Of a DNA stretch of 64,000 bases, positions 43,807 through 53,467 are shown piece by piece (within the stretch, counting starts at the first letter, position 1; each line of letters begins with the position of its first letter). The stretch is from positions 62,001-126,000 of the forward strand of contig JAHDGU010000006.1 in assembly GCA_020627535.1 (NCBI GenBank). The letters run 5' to 3'. Under the pieces are notes generated by a model. The model had not been told where the DNA came from and did no database searches. It saw only the letters and a program-made list of their open reading frames with translations. A program made the translations under genes and the position numbers. Source of the DNA: Saprospiraceae bacterium (lineage in GTDB: Bacteria > Bacteroidota > Bacteroidia > Chitinophagales > Saprospiraceae).

Positions 43807-46800
43807 ATGGGAATTTTTGGAAATACGATAAAGAAAATATTTGGTACAAAGTATGACCGCGATGTCAAAAAGTACCAGCCGTATGTAGAGCAGATCAATG
43901 AGCTCTTTGAAGACTATGCTACACTGAGTCACGATGAGCTTCGCTCAAAGACTCTCCACTTCAGAGAGCGTATTGCAGAGCATCTACAGGGTATAGACGA
44001 CGATATACATGCCATCAAAGCAGAGGCCGAATCCGCGGAGGACTTAGAGCAGAAAGAAGCGCTTTTCAATGATCTAGACAAGCTCAAGAAAGATCGCGAC
44101 ACGGCCCTTGAAGAAGTACTCTGGGATATACTTCCAGAGGCATTCGCAGTGGTCAAAGAAACTGCGAGGAGATTCTCACAAAATGACAGCCTGACAGTCA
44201 CAGCTACAGACCATGACAAGGATATTGCTGCCAAAGGTTCCAACTATTTGGAAATCAGTGGGAACCAAGCCACCTGGAAAAATGAGTGGCTCGCAGCAGG
44301 AGGAGAGGTCAAGTGGAATATGGTACACTATGATGTACAGCTCATCGGTGGTATGGTCTTACATGATGGTAAGATTGCCGAGATGATGACAGGTGAAGGA
44401 AAAACGCTCGTAGCGACCCTTCCTGCTTATCTCAATGGGGTCAGTGGTCAAGGAGTACATGTCATTACGGTCAACGACTATCTCGCTCGAAGGGATGCGG
44501 AGTGGGTCGGACCCATCTTTGAGTTTTTGTTTTTGACAGTAGACTGCATCGATAAACATAAGCCACACTCACCAGGCAGGATCGCTGCCTACAATTGCGA
44601 TATCACTTACGGGACCAATAATGAGTTTGGTTTTGATTATCTCCGCGATAATATGACCAGATCAGCGAGTGACCTGGTTCAGGGCAAGCATCACTTTGTC
44701 ATGATTGATGAGGTCGATAGTGTACTGATTGACGAAGCAAGGACGCCACTGATCATCAGCGGACCAGTGCCTAAGGGCTCGGAGGATCAGGAGTACATGA
44801 ACCTCAAGCCCAATGTCGAGAGACTCGTCAGTGAGCAAAAGAAACTCGTCACAAAATATGTCACGGAAGCAAAGAAACTCTTTGCAGAAGGTGCGACAGG
44901 CCATGACGAAGGCGAAGCCGGTATGGCCATACTCAGGGCATATCGAGCCATGCCCAAGTATCGACCGCTGATCAAGTTTCTCAGCGAAGATGGCGTGAGA
45001 GTAATGCTACAAAAGGCTGAAAATTTCTACATGCAAGAGCAGTCAAAGAACATGCACCTTGTAGATGAGCCGCTACTTTACGTGATCGATGAGAAAAACC
45101 GCAGTGTCGAACTCGGAGAAAAAGGCTCCGAATTCTTGTCCAGAGGTGGAGAAGATCCAGATCTATTCGTCATGCCAGATATCGCTCTTGAGCTATCCCA
45201 GCTTGACAATGAAGAAGAGCTCAACGAAGCAGAAAAAACAGAGAAGAGACAAGAAATCGTCTCAGAGTATGCTTCCAAGTCCAAAAGACTCCATACAGTG
45301 AGTCAGCTCCTCAAGGCCTACAGTCTCTTTGAGAAGGATGAAGAATATGTCGTCATGGATGGTCAAGTCAAGATCGTCGATGAGCAGACTGGTCGTATGA
45401 TGGATGGTCGTAGATACTCAGATGGTCTCCACCAGGCCATCGAAGCCAAAGAAAACGTCAAGGTCGGTGATATCACACAGACTTACGCGACGATCACACT
45501 CCAAAACTACTTCCGCATGTACCACAAGCTGTCTGGTATGACTGGTACAGCAGAGACAGAGGCAGGTGAGTTTTGGGAAATCTACAAGCTCGATGTCGTC
45601 GTGGTTCCTACCAATAAGCCGATACAGAGGGATGATCGTGAAGATCTTGTGTTTCGGACGGATCGCGAAAAATATAATGCTGTCATCGAGGAGATCGACC
45701 TCCTCACCAAGGCAGGTCGTCCAGTCCTGGTAGGTACCACGTCTGTTGACATTTCAGAGAAGCTAAGCCGCATCTTGGCACAGCGAGGTATCTCACACAA
45801 TGTCCTCAATGCCAAACAGCACCAGCGAGAGGCGGAGATCGTCGCAGAGGCCGGACTTCCGGGCAAAGTCACCATCGCCACCAATATGGCGGGACGTGGT
45901 ACGGATATCAAGATCTCAGATCAGGTCAAGGCTGCAGGCGGATTGGCGATCATTGGTACTGAGCGCCATGATAGTCGACGTGTAGATCGACAGCTCCGAG
46001 GTAGAGCCGGTAGACAAGGTGATCCAGGATCATCTCAGTTTTATGTGTCTCTGGAGGATAAGCTCATGCGACTTTTCCGCTCTGAGCGGATAGCTAAGCT
46101 CATGGATCGGATGGGATATAAGGATGGAGAGGTAATACAGCACAGCATGGTCACCAAGTCCATCGAAAACGCTCAGAAAAAAGTGGAAGAAAACAACTTC
46201 GGCATAAGGAAGCGTCTGCTAGAGTATGATGACGTCATGAATATACAGCGTGAGGCAATCTACAAGAAGAGAAATGCCGCACTTACAGGAGAGAGACTAT
46301 CACTAGAGATTGACAACACCTTCAAGGCACTCATCGATGATATCAGTTTCAGACACAAGGGCCAGGGTGATTGGGACAGCTTCAGAAATGAGTGTATGAT
46401 GACTCTGGGCTATGACCCTCAGATAGATGAAGCACTCTTTGCAGAGGGTACTGCCGAGCAAGTGGCAGATGCCTTGTATGACAAGTTTGATGAGTTCTAT
46501 GATCAGAAGGGTGAAAAGATCGCACAGATCCTCATGCCTCAGATCAAAGATGTCTATGAAAACGAAGGACACAGATACAAGCGCATTGCTATGCCATATA
46601 GTGATGGACGTGATCGTCGTATGGCTATCACCGCAGAGCTGAAAGACGCTGTAGAGACTGGCGGTAAGTCTATCATGAGAGATATCGAAAAGACGGCAAG
46701 TCTAGCCTTTATCGACAATGCATGGAAAGAACACTTGAGATCCATGGATGAGCTCAAGGATAGCGTGCAAGCAGCATCTTTTGAGCAGAAAGATCCTCTC

Positions 46801-47124
46801 GTAATCTATAAGATCGAAGCATACGAACTTTTTGAGCAGCTTATCGCCCGTGTCAGCCATGATACAGGATCATTCTTGGCACAAGGGAGATTGCACTTTC
46901 AAGAAGGTGCAGGAGTCCGAGAAGCAAAGGAGCAAAAGAGTGACTTCTCACGCATGCGGACTAATAAGGATCGAGAGAGATCATCTGCGGAGAGAGCAGG
47001 TATGGCAGCAGGAAGAGGAAGACAAAAAGTATCTACTTTCAAGAGGCAAGAAAAGAAAGTAGGCCGCAACGAGCCTTGTCCATGTGGAAGTGGTAAAAAA
47101 TATAAACAGTGTCATGGGAAGTAG
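43807..47124 (+). CDS. secA: Preprotein translocase ATPase SecA
   Basis: SecA drives export of unfolded proteins through SecYEG. At 1105 residues it has the typical Bacteroidota length. Visible motifs are MTGEGKTLVATLPAYLNG (Walker A), MIDEVDSVLIDEARTPLIIS (Walker B), VDEQTGRMMDGRRYSDGLHQ, NMAGRGTDIKIS and RQLRGRAGRQGDPGSSQFYV. The C-terminus ends with the zinc motif CPCGSGKKYKQCH that contacts SecB or ribosomes. Confidence 0.98.
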   Translation: MGIFGNTIKKIFGTKYDRDVKKYQPYVEQINELFEDYATLSHDELRSKTLHFRERIAEHLQGIDDDIHAIKAEAESAEDLEQKEALFNDLDKLKKDRDTALEEVLWDILPEAFAVVKETARRFSQNDSLTVTATDHDKDIAAKGSNYLEISGNQATWKNEWLAAGGEVKWNMVHYDVQLIGGMVLHDGKIAEMMTGEGKTLVATLPAYLNGVSGQGVHVITVNDYLARRDAEWVGPIFEFLFLTVDCIDKHKPHSPGRIAAYNCDITYGTNNEFGFDYLRDNMTRSASDLVQGKHHFVMIDEVDSVLIDEARTPLIISGPVPKGSEDQEYMNLKPNVERLVSEQKKLVTKYVTEAKKLFAEGATGHDEGEAGMAILRAYRAMPKYRPLIKFLSEDGVRVMLQKAENFYMQEQSKNMHLVDEPLLYVIDEKNRSVELGEKGSEFLSRGGEDPDLFVMPDIALELSQLDNEEELNEAEKTEKRQEIVSEYASKSKRLHTVSQLLKAYSLFEKDEEYVVMDGQVKIVDEQTGRMMDGRRYSDGLHQAIEAKENVKVGDITQTYATITLQNYFRMYHKLSGMTGTAETEAGEFWEIYKLDVVVVPTNKPIQRDDREDLVFRTDREKYNAVIEEIDLLTKAGRPVLVGTTSVDISEKLSRILAQRGISHNVLNAKQHQREAEIVAEAGLPGKVTIATNMAGRGTDIKISDQVKAAGGLAIIGTERHDSRRVDRQLRGRAGRQGDPGSSQFYVSLEDKLMRLFRSERIAKLMDRMGYKDGEVIQHSMVTKSIENAQKKVEENNFGIRKRLLEYDDVMNIQREAIYKKRNAALTGERLSLEIDNTFKALIDDISFRHKGQGDWDSFRNECMMTLGYDPQIDEALFAEGTAEQVADALYDKFDEFYDQKGEKIAQILMPQIKDVYENEGHRYKRIAMPYSDGRDRRMAITAELKDAVETGGKSIMRDIEKTASLAFIDNAWKEHLRSMDELKDSVQAASFEQKDPLVIYKIEAYELFEQLIARVSHDTGSFLAQGRLHFQEGAGVREAKEQKSDFSRMRTNKDRERSSAERAGMAAGRGRQKVSTFKRQEKKVGRNEPCPCGSGKKYKQCHGK

Positions 47125-47509
47125 GAATGTCACCAGATCGCTGATCATCGTCGTGCTATGTGGACTGAGCATTTGCGCGAAAGCGCAGACAACTCCAGCA
47201 TCTCTTGCCAGTGCAGAGCAGCGATACGACCAGTACATGGCTGACAAAAATCAGGTCACAATTTACCGTATTACAGTGCTCCTCACACGCGATCGAAGAA
47301 TCATGGAGTCTACGCGCATGAGATTCTATGCTGAGTTTCCTGAAATGAAGCTAGAGTGGAGCTATGATCAGCCCTACTATGCTCTCCGTACAGGAAAGTA
47401 TATCACAGAGAGAGAGGCATGGGCAGATATGACCAAAATCAAAGAAAAGTATCCCAACGCCATCTTGAGCAATGAGCGCATCAAGCCATCGGCGTACTTT
47501 GACCAATAG
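47114..47509 (+). CDS. Secreted SPOR-like protein
   Basis: The 131-residue protein has a signal peptide ending LSICAKAQ. The rest looks like a single SPOR-type fold: VTIYRITVLLTRDRRIMEST, RTGKYITEREAWADMTKIKE and KYPNAILSNERIKP. SPOR domains bind denuded peptidoglycan. I chose the ATG at 47114, which overlaps the end of secA by 11 bases. An upstream GTG at 47084 is possible. rodA follows after six bases, so a cell-wall link is plausible. Confidence 0.78.
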   Translation: MGSRNVTRSLIIVVLCGLSICAKAQTTPASLASAEQRYDQYMADKNQVTIYRITVLLTRDRRIMESTRMRFYAEFPEMKLEWSYDQPYYALRTGKYITEREAWADMTKIKEKYPNAILSNERIKPSAYFDQ

Positions 47510-47515
47510 ACCGAA

Positions 47516-48925
47516 ATGAGTCGGAGCAAGGGATACGCCATAGGACGACGGCAGAGCTGGATGATCCCAAGTCTCTACATCATCTTGACCTTCATAGGTA
47601 TGCTGGCGGTTTACAGCAGTCTTGTGTCGCAAGACTTTTTGAGCCAAGGCGCCCTCTGGCCTCCAGGTTATGTCACTTACGCCATCCAGATAGCTATCGG
47701 AATCAGTATGTTTTTCCTTGTGGGTTTGATCAATCATCAGTTTTGGCAGGTCTCTCACACCATTGTTTATGTTTCGGTGCTGCTCTTGCTGGTCCTAGTT
47801 CTCGTTGTAGGTTATGAGGTCAATGGTGCTCGGTCTTGGTTTAGATTGCCGGGTGGGATCAGTGTACAGGTGGCTGAGATGGCTAAGCTGAGCACAGCAC
47901 TCAGCCTGAGTGCTTTCTTGAGTTATCATAAGACAGATCTTTCTAGTTTCCGTCAGCAGTTTCTCGCAGCAGCTATCATTTTGATTCCTGCAGGCCTCGT
48001 GATTCTGCAGCCAGATGCAGGTACGGCATTGGTATTTCTGAGTCTGTTTCTAGTCTTGTATCTGGCAGGTCTCTCACCAGTTTTGTACTTATTCGTGTTT
48101 GGCTCACTGTTTTTTTTCATCATATCAGAGGTGTTTGGCACAGTGGTAGCCCTCTTCATCTTACTCTTCTGTGTGAATCTGAGCTGGATCAACTGGAAGG
48201 TTAAGAAGATCACAGATTTTGTCCTTCCCCTAGTGACGATACTTGGGAGCGTCATATTGATTTTGACCGCTGGGTGGGAAGAGGCGGTGATATTCCAACT
48301 CGCATTGCTACTCTTTTTCGTGACGAGAGATGTGCTACAGAAGCGCTGGGTCAGGACAGGTCAGACACTCACGGTGACCGGCGTCTTTGCCAGTGTGATC
48401 TTAGGGCTGAATTACATGGTCAATTCTGTCCTCAAACCACACCAAAAAGAGCGTATCGATGTATGGCTCAACCCTCAAGACTGTAATCCACAAGGAAGTC
48501 TTTACAATATCCTCCAGTCCAAGATGGCTATCACCAGTGGCAGATTCAGCGGAAAAGGATTTTTAGATGGCACCATGACCAGATTGGATTATGTGCCTGA
48601 GCAGAGTACTGATTTTATTTTTTCGGTGATCGGCGAAGAACAAGGATTTTTGGGGTGTATGGCTGTCCTTGTGTTGTTTGGCATCCTCGTACATCGCTTG
48701 CTTAATCTCGCCACTCAGCTCAAGTCGGCTTTCAATCGCTACTTTGTGATCTGTGTGGCGATGTACATTTTTGTGCACTTATTGATCAATATAGGAATGA
48801 CACTAGGGATCATGCCGGTCGTAGGGATCCCCCTTCCCTTGATCAGCAAGGGAGGCACGGCCTTCATCATGTTTTCTATAATGCTTGGCATCATCCAGTC
48901 GTTCCAGTATCAGCGCAATGCATGA
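47516..48925 (+). CDS. rodA: Rod shape-determining peptidoglycan glycosyltransferase RodA
   Basis: RodA is the SEDS-family polymerase that makes peptidoglycan for cell elongation. The 469-residue protein has about ten membrane helices. Conserved parts are GARSWFRLPGGISVQVAEMA, LQPDAGTALVFLSLF, the SEDS motif QSTDFIFSVIGEEQGFLG and GIPLPLISKGGTAFIMF. It ends in ATGA shared with tgt. The paired PBP2 gene is not in the window. Confidence 0.92.
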   Translation: MSRSKGYAIGRRQSWMIPSLYIILTFIGMLAVYSSLVSQDFLSQGALWPPGYVTYAIQIAIGISMFFLVGLINHQFWQVSHTIVYVSVLLLLVLVLVVGYEVNGARSWFRLPGGISVQVAEMAKLSTALSLSAFLSYHKTDLSSFRQQFLAAAIILIPAGLVILQPDAGTALVFLSLFLVLYLAGLSPVLYLFVFGSLFFFIISEVFGTVVALFILLFCVNLSWINWKVKKITDFVLPLVTILGSVILILTAGWEEAVIFQLALLLFFVTRDVLQKRWVRTGQTLTVTGVFASVILGLNYMVNSVLKPHQKERIDVWLNPQDCNPQGSLYNILQSKMAITSGRFSGKGFLDGTMTRLDYVPEQSTDFIFSVIGEEQGFLGCMAVLVLFGILVHRLLNLATQLKSAFNRYFVICVAMYIFVHLLINIGMTLGIMPVVGIPLPLISKGGTAFIMFSIMLGIIQSFQYQRNA

Positions 48926-50061
48926 GCAACTTTGATTTTCATATTGATGCCACAGATCCGGCGAGCGATGCTCGAGCTGGCCGCTACCAGACAGACCATG
49001 GCGAGGTCAGTACACCCGTATTCATGCCTGTGGGCACACTAGGCTCGGTCAAGAGCCTTAGCCATGAAGACCTTCGTGACTCAGCTCGCGCACAGATTGT
49101 TCTAGGAAATACTTACCACTTATACTTGCGCCCAGGCCTAGAAGTGATGCACACCGCAGGCGGGCTTCACAAGTTTACCCTTTGGGACGGGCCTATGTTG
49201 ACCGATAGTGGCGGATATCAAGTCTTTAGCCTGAGCAATCAAAGAAAGATCAAGGAAGAAGGTGTGATTTTTTCGTCCCATATCGATGGAAGCAAGCACA
49301 GTTTTACACCAGAAAGGACAATAGAAATCCAGAGACAGATTGGCGCTGATCTGATCATGGTCTTGGATGAGTGTACGCCATTTCCATGTGACTACGCTTA
49401 CGCGAAAAAGAGCATCCGCCTCACGGATCGCTGGATGAAGCGGTGCTTTGCTCGTTTCGAAAGCACCAAAGATCTTTATGGTCATGAACAAGTCCTCTTG
49501 CCGATCGTCCAAGGAAGCACCTACGATGATCTACGCAGAGATAGTGCAAAGATGGTCGTCGACCAAGATGCAAAGCTCAATGCTATCGGTGGTCTCAGCG
49601 TAGGTGAGCCAGAGGATATCATGTATGATATGACAGCAGTGGTCACAGATATTTTACCCAAGTCTAAGCCGAGATATCTTATGGGAGTCGGTACGCCCTG
49701 GAATCTGCTTCACTGTGTCGCAAGAGGTGTTGACATGTTTGACTGTGTCTTGCCATCGCGCAATGCGAGACATGGTTTGCTCTACACTTGGAATGGCACG
49801 ATGAATATGAAAAATGCCAAATGGAAAAATGATCACAGTGCTGTAGATCCTCTTTCGTCTAGTCCACTGTCAAGAGATCATAGCAAGGCGTACTTGAGAC
49901 ACCTCATTCACTGTGGCGAGCAGCTGGGTGCTAGGATCGCGACTCTGCACAACATCTGTTTCTTCCAGGACCTAATGCGTATGGCCAGACAGAAGATACT
50001 AGATGGTGAGTACGACCAGTGGTATCGATCAATGGATGCACAACTCAGACAGAGGCTGTGA
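48922..50061 (+). CDS. tgt: tRNA-guanine transglycosylase (queuine tRNA-ribosyltransferase)
   Basis: Tgt puts preQ1 in the wobble position of tRNAs with GUN anticodons. The 379-residue sequence has DSGGYQVFSLSNQRK (nucleophile Asp), MVLDECTPFPCDYAYAKKS, GGLSVGEPEDIMYDM and CVLPSRNARHGLLYTWNG. The CxCxxC zinc ligands found before AYLRHL in most bacteria are missing (here PLSRDHSKAYLRHL). I remember this loss in other Bacteroidota Tgt proteins. It overlaps rodA and lptG by four bases each. Confidence 0.95.
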   Translation: MSNFDFHIDATDPASDARAGRYQTDHGEVSTPVFMPVGTLGSVKSLSHEDLRDSARAQIVLGNTYHLYLRPGLEVMHTAGGLHKFTLWDGPMLTDSGGYQVFSLSNQRKIKEEGVIFSSHIDGSKHSFTPERTIEIQRQIGADLIMVLDECTPFPCDYAYAKKSIRLTDRWMKRCFARFESTKDLYGHEQVLLPIVQGSTYDDLRRDSAKMVVDQDAKLNAIGGLSVGEPEDIMYDMTAVVTDILPKSKPRYLMGVGTPWNLLHCVARGVDMFDCVLPSRNARHGLLYTWNGTMNMKNAKWKNDHSAVDPLSSSPLSRDHSKAYLRHLIHCGEQLGARIATLHNICFFQDLMRMARQKILDGEYDQWYRSMDAQLRQRL

Positions 50062-51137
50062 AAAAACTGGATTGGTACATATTTCTCAAGCACATCAAGA
50101 CCTTCTTCTTCACGGCCTTGCTCTTCACGATCATTGCCGTTGCTATCGACTATTCGGAGAAAGTCTCGAAGATCATAGAGCATGATCTCAGTTTCCGACA
50201 AGCGATGGAGTATCGGTACATCCCTTACATCCCATATATCAATGGAGAGCTCTGGCCACTCTTCGCGCTGATATCAGTGATATTCGTGGCCTCTCGCTTA
50301 GCGAACAATAGTGAGGTGATCGCCATACTAGGAGCGGGTGTAAGTTTTTGGCGATATCTCCGACCATTCGTGCTGAGCTCCGTGTTGCTCTGCATATTGT
50401 TTGCACTGGGTCGACACTTTGTCATTCCCAATAGCAATGAGACCTATCGGTACTATGAAGTCCTTTACTTCTGGCCACGAGAGCAAAAAGTACTGAATAA
50501 TGATATTCACATTCTCTTGGACCCTGAATCTAAGATCTATGTCCGGAGTTTTCGAAAGAGCGATACGACATTGCTCAATGTGAGATTTGAAACTTTCAAT
50601 GGAGACACACTAGAGATCTTGAAGTCCAAAAAAATCGAATGGCTCGGAGAGCCAAATCGTTGGCGAATCAAGAATCATGAAAAGCGACGCATCATAGGTG
50701 ATAGAGAGGAACTCACACTTAAGGGCGGCGAGATTGACACCAGCTTCAATCTGCATCCAGATGACTTTGTGAAGTATGCGAGCCAAAGCGAGATGATGAC
50801 CACACCCAAGCTCATCGACTACGTCGAATACGAAAAAGCCAAAGGGGTAGGTCCGACTAAAGAATTTGAGATTGAGATTTTAAGACGAAGCGCGGATCCA
50901 TTTACCTTGTTGATATTGACCTTGATCGGAGCAAGCATTGCTTCACGCAAAAAGCGTGGTGGAATAGGTGTCAATCTTGCCATAGGCGTAGCGATAGGTG
51001 CTCTATATATCGTCCTTTCCAAATTCAGTCAGACATTCGCCATCAATTCTAGCTGGCATCCATTCTTTGGTGTCTGGCTGCCCAATATCATGTTTGCCGT
51101 GGTGGCTTACATCGCGTATCGATCAGCACAGAAGTAG
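50058..51137 (+). CDS. LptF/LptG-family permease (YjgP/YjgQ)
   Basis: This 360-residue membrane protein has three helices at each end and a beta-jellyroll in between, the layout of the LPS export permeases LptF/LptG. The start KKLDWYIFLKHIKTFFFTAL and the late FTLLILTLIGASIASRKKRG are typical. I chose the GTG at 50058 (GTGA overlap with tgt) over the longer in-frame start at 50019. Confidence 0.9.
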   Translation: MKKLDWYIFLKHIKTFFFTALLFTIIAVAIDYSEKVSKIIEHDLSFRQAMEYRYIPYIPYINGELWPLFALISVIFVASRLANNSEVIAILGAGVSFWRYLRPFVLSSVLLCILFALGRHFVIPNSNETYRYYEVLYFWPREQKVLNNDIHILLDPESKIYVRSFRKSDTTLLNVRFETFNGDTLEILKSKKIEWLGEPNRWRIKNHEKRRIIGDREELTLKGGEIDTSFNLHPDDFVKYASQSEMMTTPKLIDYVEYEKAKGVGPTKEFEIEILRRSADPFTLLILTLIGASIASRKKRGGIGVNLAIGVAIGALYIVLSKFSQTFAINSSWHPFFGVWLPNIMFAVVAYIAYRSAQK

Positions 51138-51312
51138 TGCTAAGCTTTGTTAAATAGCAAGTTCACGCATTAATTCTTTTCACCAGTATTTTTATTTTAA
51201 AATGTTGACTTATAGTGTTTAACAAATTTTATGATATAAAAAAATCAAAAAGTATATTTCTATAATTAGAGTTTTGTTTAAGTGTAAAGTGGATTTTGTT
51301 TAAGCTTGGGTT

Positions 51313-51320
51313 TATATTTG
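51313..51320 (+). promoter_or_regulatory. Likely promoter of the ECF sigma gene, -7 element
   Basis: TATATTTG matches TAnnTTTG exactly. It lies 23 bases before the ATG, in an AT-rich 206-base gap. A TTTG lies 14 bases before it, closer than the usual 17-23 bases. Confidence 0.55.
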
Positions 51321-51343
51321 TATCGTAACAAAACCTCAGTACA

Positions 51344-51877
51344 ATGTCTACAATGGAATTCGATGCAAATCTCAATCAGCTCTCGACGCTGTTGCATTCC
51401 TTCGCGTACAACTTGACCAAAAACGGAGAGGAAGCGAAAGACCTGTATCAAGAGACAGCTTACCGAGCATTGACCAACAAGGATAAGTTCAGACCAGGGA
51501 CGAACTTCAAAGCTTGGCTTTTTACCATCATGAAGAACATCTTCATCAACAACTACCGTAAAAAAGTCAAAGCCAACACACTCTTTGATTCCACGGACAA
51601 CATGTACTATCTCAATAGCGGGAGTGCTGTGATATCCAACGGAGCAGAGTCTGGTATCCTGATGAATGAGCTAAAAGACATGCTCAATAATCTAGATGAC
51701 AATATTAGAGTGCCTTTCCAAATGCACTACGAAGGATTCAAGTACCAAGAGATTGCAGATCACCTTGAGCTGCCTTTAGGTACTGTGAAGAGTAGAATCT
51801 TTTTTGCGCGCAAAGCCATGAAGGAGGCTATCAGAGCCAAGTACGGAGACGAGTCCATCGCTCGGTACAAATACTAA
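51344..51877 (+). CDS. ECF-type RNA polymerase sigma factor
   Basis: The 177-residue protein has sigma region 2 (LHSFAYNLTKNGEEAKDLYQ, FRPGTNFKAWLFTIMKNIFI) and region 4 (VPFQMHYEGFKYQEIADHLE, LPLGTVKSRIFFARKAMKEA). No anti-sigma gene is next to it. A gene of this type, with a strong terminator and its own promoter, is common in Bacteroidota and is often expressed at a high level, which is inference here. Confidence 0.94.
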   Translation: MSTMEFDANLNQLSTLLHSFAYNLTKNGEEAKDLYQETAYRALTNKDKFRPGTNFKAWLFTIMKNIFINNYRKKVKANTLFDSTDNMYYLNSGSAVISNGAESGILMNELKDMLNNLDDNIRVPFQMHYEGFKYQEIADHLELPLGTVKSRIFFARKAMKEAIRAKYGDESIARYKY

Positions 51878-51909
51878 GGAAAGAGATTTCGATTAGATAG
51901 TTGATGTTT

Positions 51910-51943
51910 GCACATCTTCCCTCGTTGGAAGGTGTGCTTTTTT
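51910..51943 (+). terminator. Intrinsic terminator after the sigma gene
   Basis: GCACATCTTCC (51910-51920) and GGAAGGTGTGC (51927-51937) make an 11-bp stem with one T-G pair, followed by six T. The mutY ATG is five bases away, so read-through or a different promoter is needed for mutY. Confidence 0.88.
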
Positions 51944-51947
51944 GTTT

Positions 51948-53000
51948 ATGACAGATTTACCTAGGACTTATCTTGAATCTCAGCTCTCGGACTGGTGGGG
52001 GATCCATGGTAGAGATCTACCATGGAATGAGACAGATGATCCCTATGCGATATGGATATCAGAGATCATTCTTCAGCAGACACGTGTCGAGACAGGGCTG
52101 AAATACTATCAAGACTTCTTGGCAAAATGGCCTACGATGAGACATTTGGCGGAAGCCACAGAGGACGAAGTACTGCGCGCCTGGCAAGGACTAGGTTATT
52201 ACTCAAGAGCTAGGAATTTGCACAGATCAGCAAAGATCCTTGTGTCAGATCACCAAGCACAATTGCCACGGAGCTCCTCAGAACTACAAAAATTGCCAGG
52301 CATTGGACCATATACATCTGCAGCGATTGCGTCATTCGCCTATGGCGAGAAGTCGATTGCTCTCGATGGGAATATCCATCGTGTCCTGTCCCGTGTATTT
52401 TATGTGGCCATTGACCTCACTAAATCCAAAGAGCGCCGAGCCCTAGAGAAGCTCGGTAGAGACTTGATCCATCAGGACTCTGCCCTCTGGAATCGAAGCT
52501 TGATGGAGATTGGTAGTAGTATTTGTCAACCACGAAGTACAGACTGTGAGATCTGTCCTCTCAGTAGTATCTGTCAGGCTTTCGCCAAAAAGGATACGCT
52601 GAAATACCCAATCAAAAAGAAGAGAATCACAGTTCGGGAGCGATACTTGGATTTTCTACTTGTCCGAGATAATGAGTGTCTGCTGATCGAGAAGCGAGGC
52701 AGCGAGGGTATATGGAAATCCCTATATCAACTTCCTCTCATCGAGCAGGAAAAACCCGAGACAGAACCCAAAGCGACCAGCTCATGGAATGACATCGGTG
52801 ACACGCTATCGATACAGCTTTTACACCAAGAAATAAGACAGTTGACACATCAGTCTCTACGCATACGCATTTATGGTACAGAGATGCTTACTGGACCGCT
52901 CAAGTCGAGCTCGTACATCATACATCCTATAGAGAGTTTGGATCAACTAGCATTTCCTATTAGCCTACGACAGTTCTTGGAACTACAAGGCCTCATCTAG
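51948..53000 (+). CDS. mutY: A/G-specific adenine glycosylase MutY
   Basis: MutY removes adenine paired with 8-oxoguanine. The 351-residue protein has the helix-hairpin-helix LPGIGPYTSAAIASFAYGEK, the catalytic Asp in ALDGNIHRVLSR, EIILQQTRVETGLKYY and an iron-sulfur loop with Cys spacing 6-2-5 (CQPRSTDCEICPLSSIC). A C-terminal NUDIX-like domain reads LLIEKRGSEGIWKSLYQLPL. I used the ATG at 51948, not the TTG inside the T tract. Confidence 0.96.
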   Translation: MTDLPRTYLESQLSDWWGIHGRDLPWNETDDPYAIWISEIILQQTRVETGLKYYQDFLAKWPTMRHLAEATEDEVLRAWQGLGYYSRARNLHRSAKILVSDHQAQLPRSSSELQKLPGIGPYTSAAIASFAYGEKSIALDGNIHRVLSRVFYVAIDLTKSKERRALEKLGRDLIHQDSALWNRSLMEIGSSICQPRSTDCEICPLSSICQAFAKKDTLKYPIKKKRITVRERYLDFLLVRDNECLLIEKRGSEGIWKSLYQLPLIEQEKPETEPKATSSWNDIGDTLSIQLLHQEIRQLTHQSLRIRIYGTEMLTGPLKSSSYIIHPIESLDQLAFPISLRQFLELQGLI

Positions 53001-53014
53001 CTTATGCGCTTTCT

Positions 53015-53022
53015 TATCTTTG
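53015..53022 (+). promoter_or_regulatory. Possible ssb promoter, -7 element
   Basis: TATCTTTG matches TAnnTTTG and ends only four bases before the ssb ATG. Transcription would begin at about the start codon, giving a leaderless or nearly leaderless message. Confidence 0.4.
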
Positions 53023-53026
53023 TAGT

Positions 53027-53458
53027 ATGATCAATAAAGTCATTCTCGTCGGGAATCTTGGCAAAGACCCAGAAGAGCGCCAACTTGACAATGGCGCCCT
53101 ACTCGTTAGGTTTTCTCTAGCAACAGGTGAAAACTATAGAGATCGTGACGGCAATTGGCAAAGCCGCACTGAGTGGCATGATGTAGTGATGTGGCGGACC
53201 CAAGCAGAGCGTGCCAAAGCCAGTCTTCGCAAAGGAATGATGGTATACCTTGAGGGCAAACTTAGAACCAGGAAGTGGCAAGATAATGACGGGAATGATC
53301 GCAGAACTACAGAGATTGAAGGGCTCAACTTCAAAGTGCTGAATCGCCCTGCACAAGATGCTGGTCTCAATCAAGCTGCATCTACAGCAACTCAATCGGT
53401 GAGCACACAGAGCAGTACGCCTCCTCCACCAGCTGATGATAAGGACGTCCCCTTCTAG
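53027..53458 (+). CDS. ssb: Single-stranded DNA-binding protein
   Basis: Ssb covers single-stranded DNA in replication and repair. The 143-residue protein starts INKVILVGNLGKDPEERQLD, has the OB-fold segment SRTEWHDVVMWRTQAERAKA and VYLEGKLRTRKWQDNDG, and ends in an acidic tip (ADDKDVPF) that binds partner proteins. It leads the ssb-gldE-gldD group. Confidence 0.96.
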   Translation: MINKVILVGNLGKDPEERQLDNGALLVRFSLATGENYRDRDGNWQSRTEWHDVVMWRTQAERAKASLRKGMMVYLEGKLRTRKWQDNDGNDRRTTEIEGLNFKVLNRPAQDAGLNQAASTATQSVSTQSSTPPPPADDKDVPF

Positions 53459-53467
53459 CTTCAGCTA

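Noticed and set aside
49700-49920. Tgt lacking the zinc Cys as a sign of loss of function
   Set aside because: I recall the same replacement in Bacteroidota Tgt proteins; other active-site motifs are intact.
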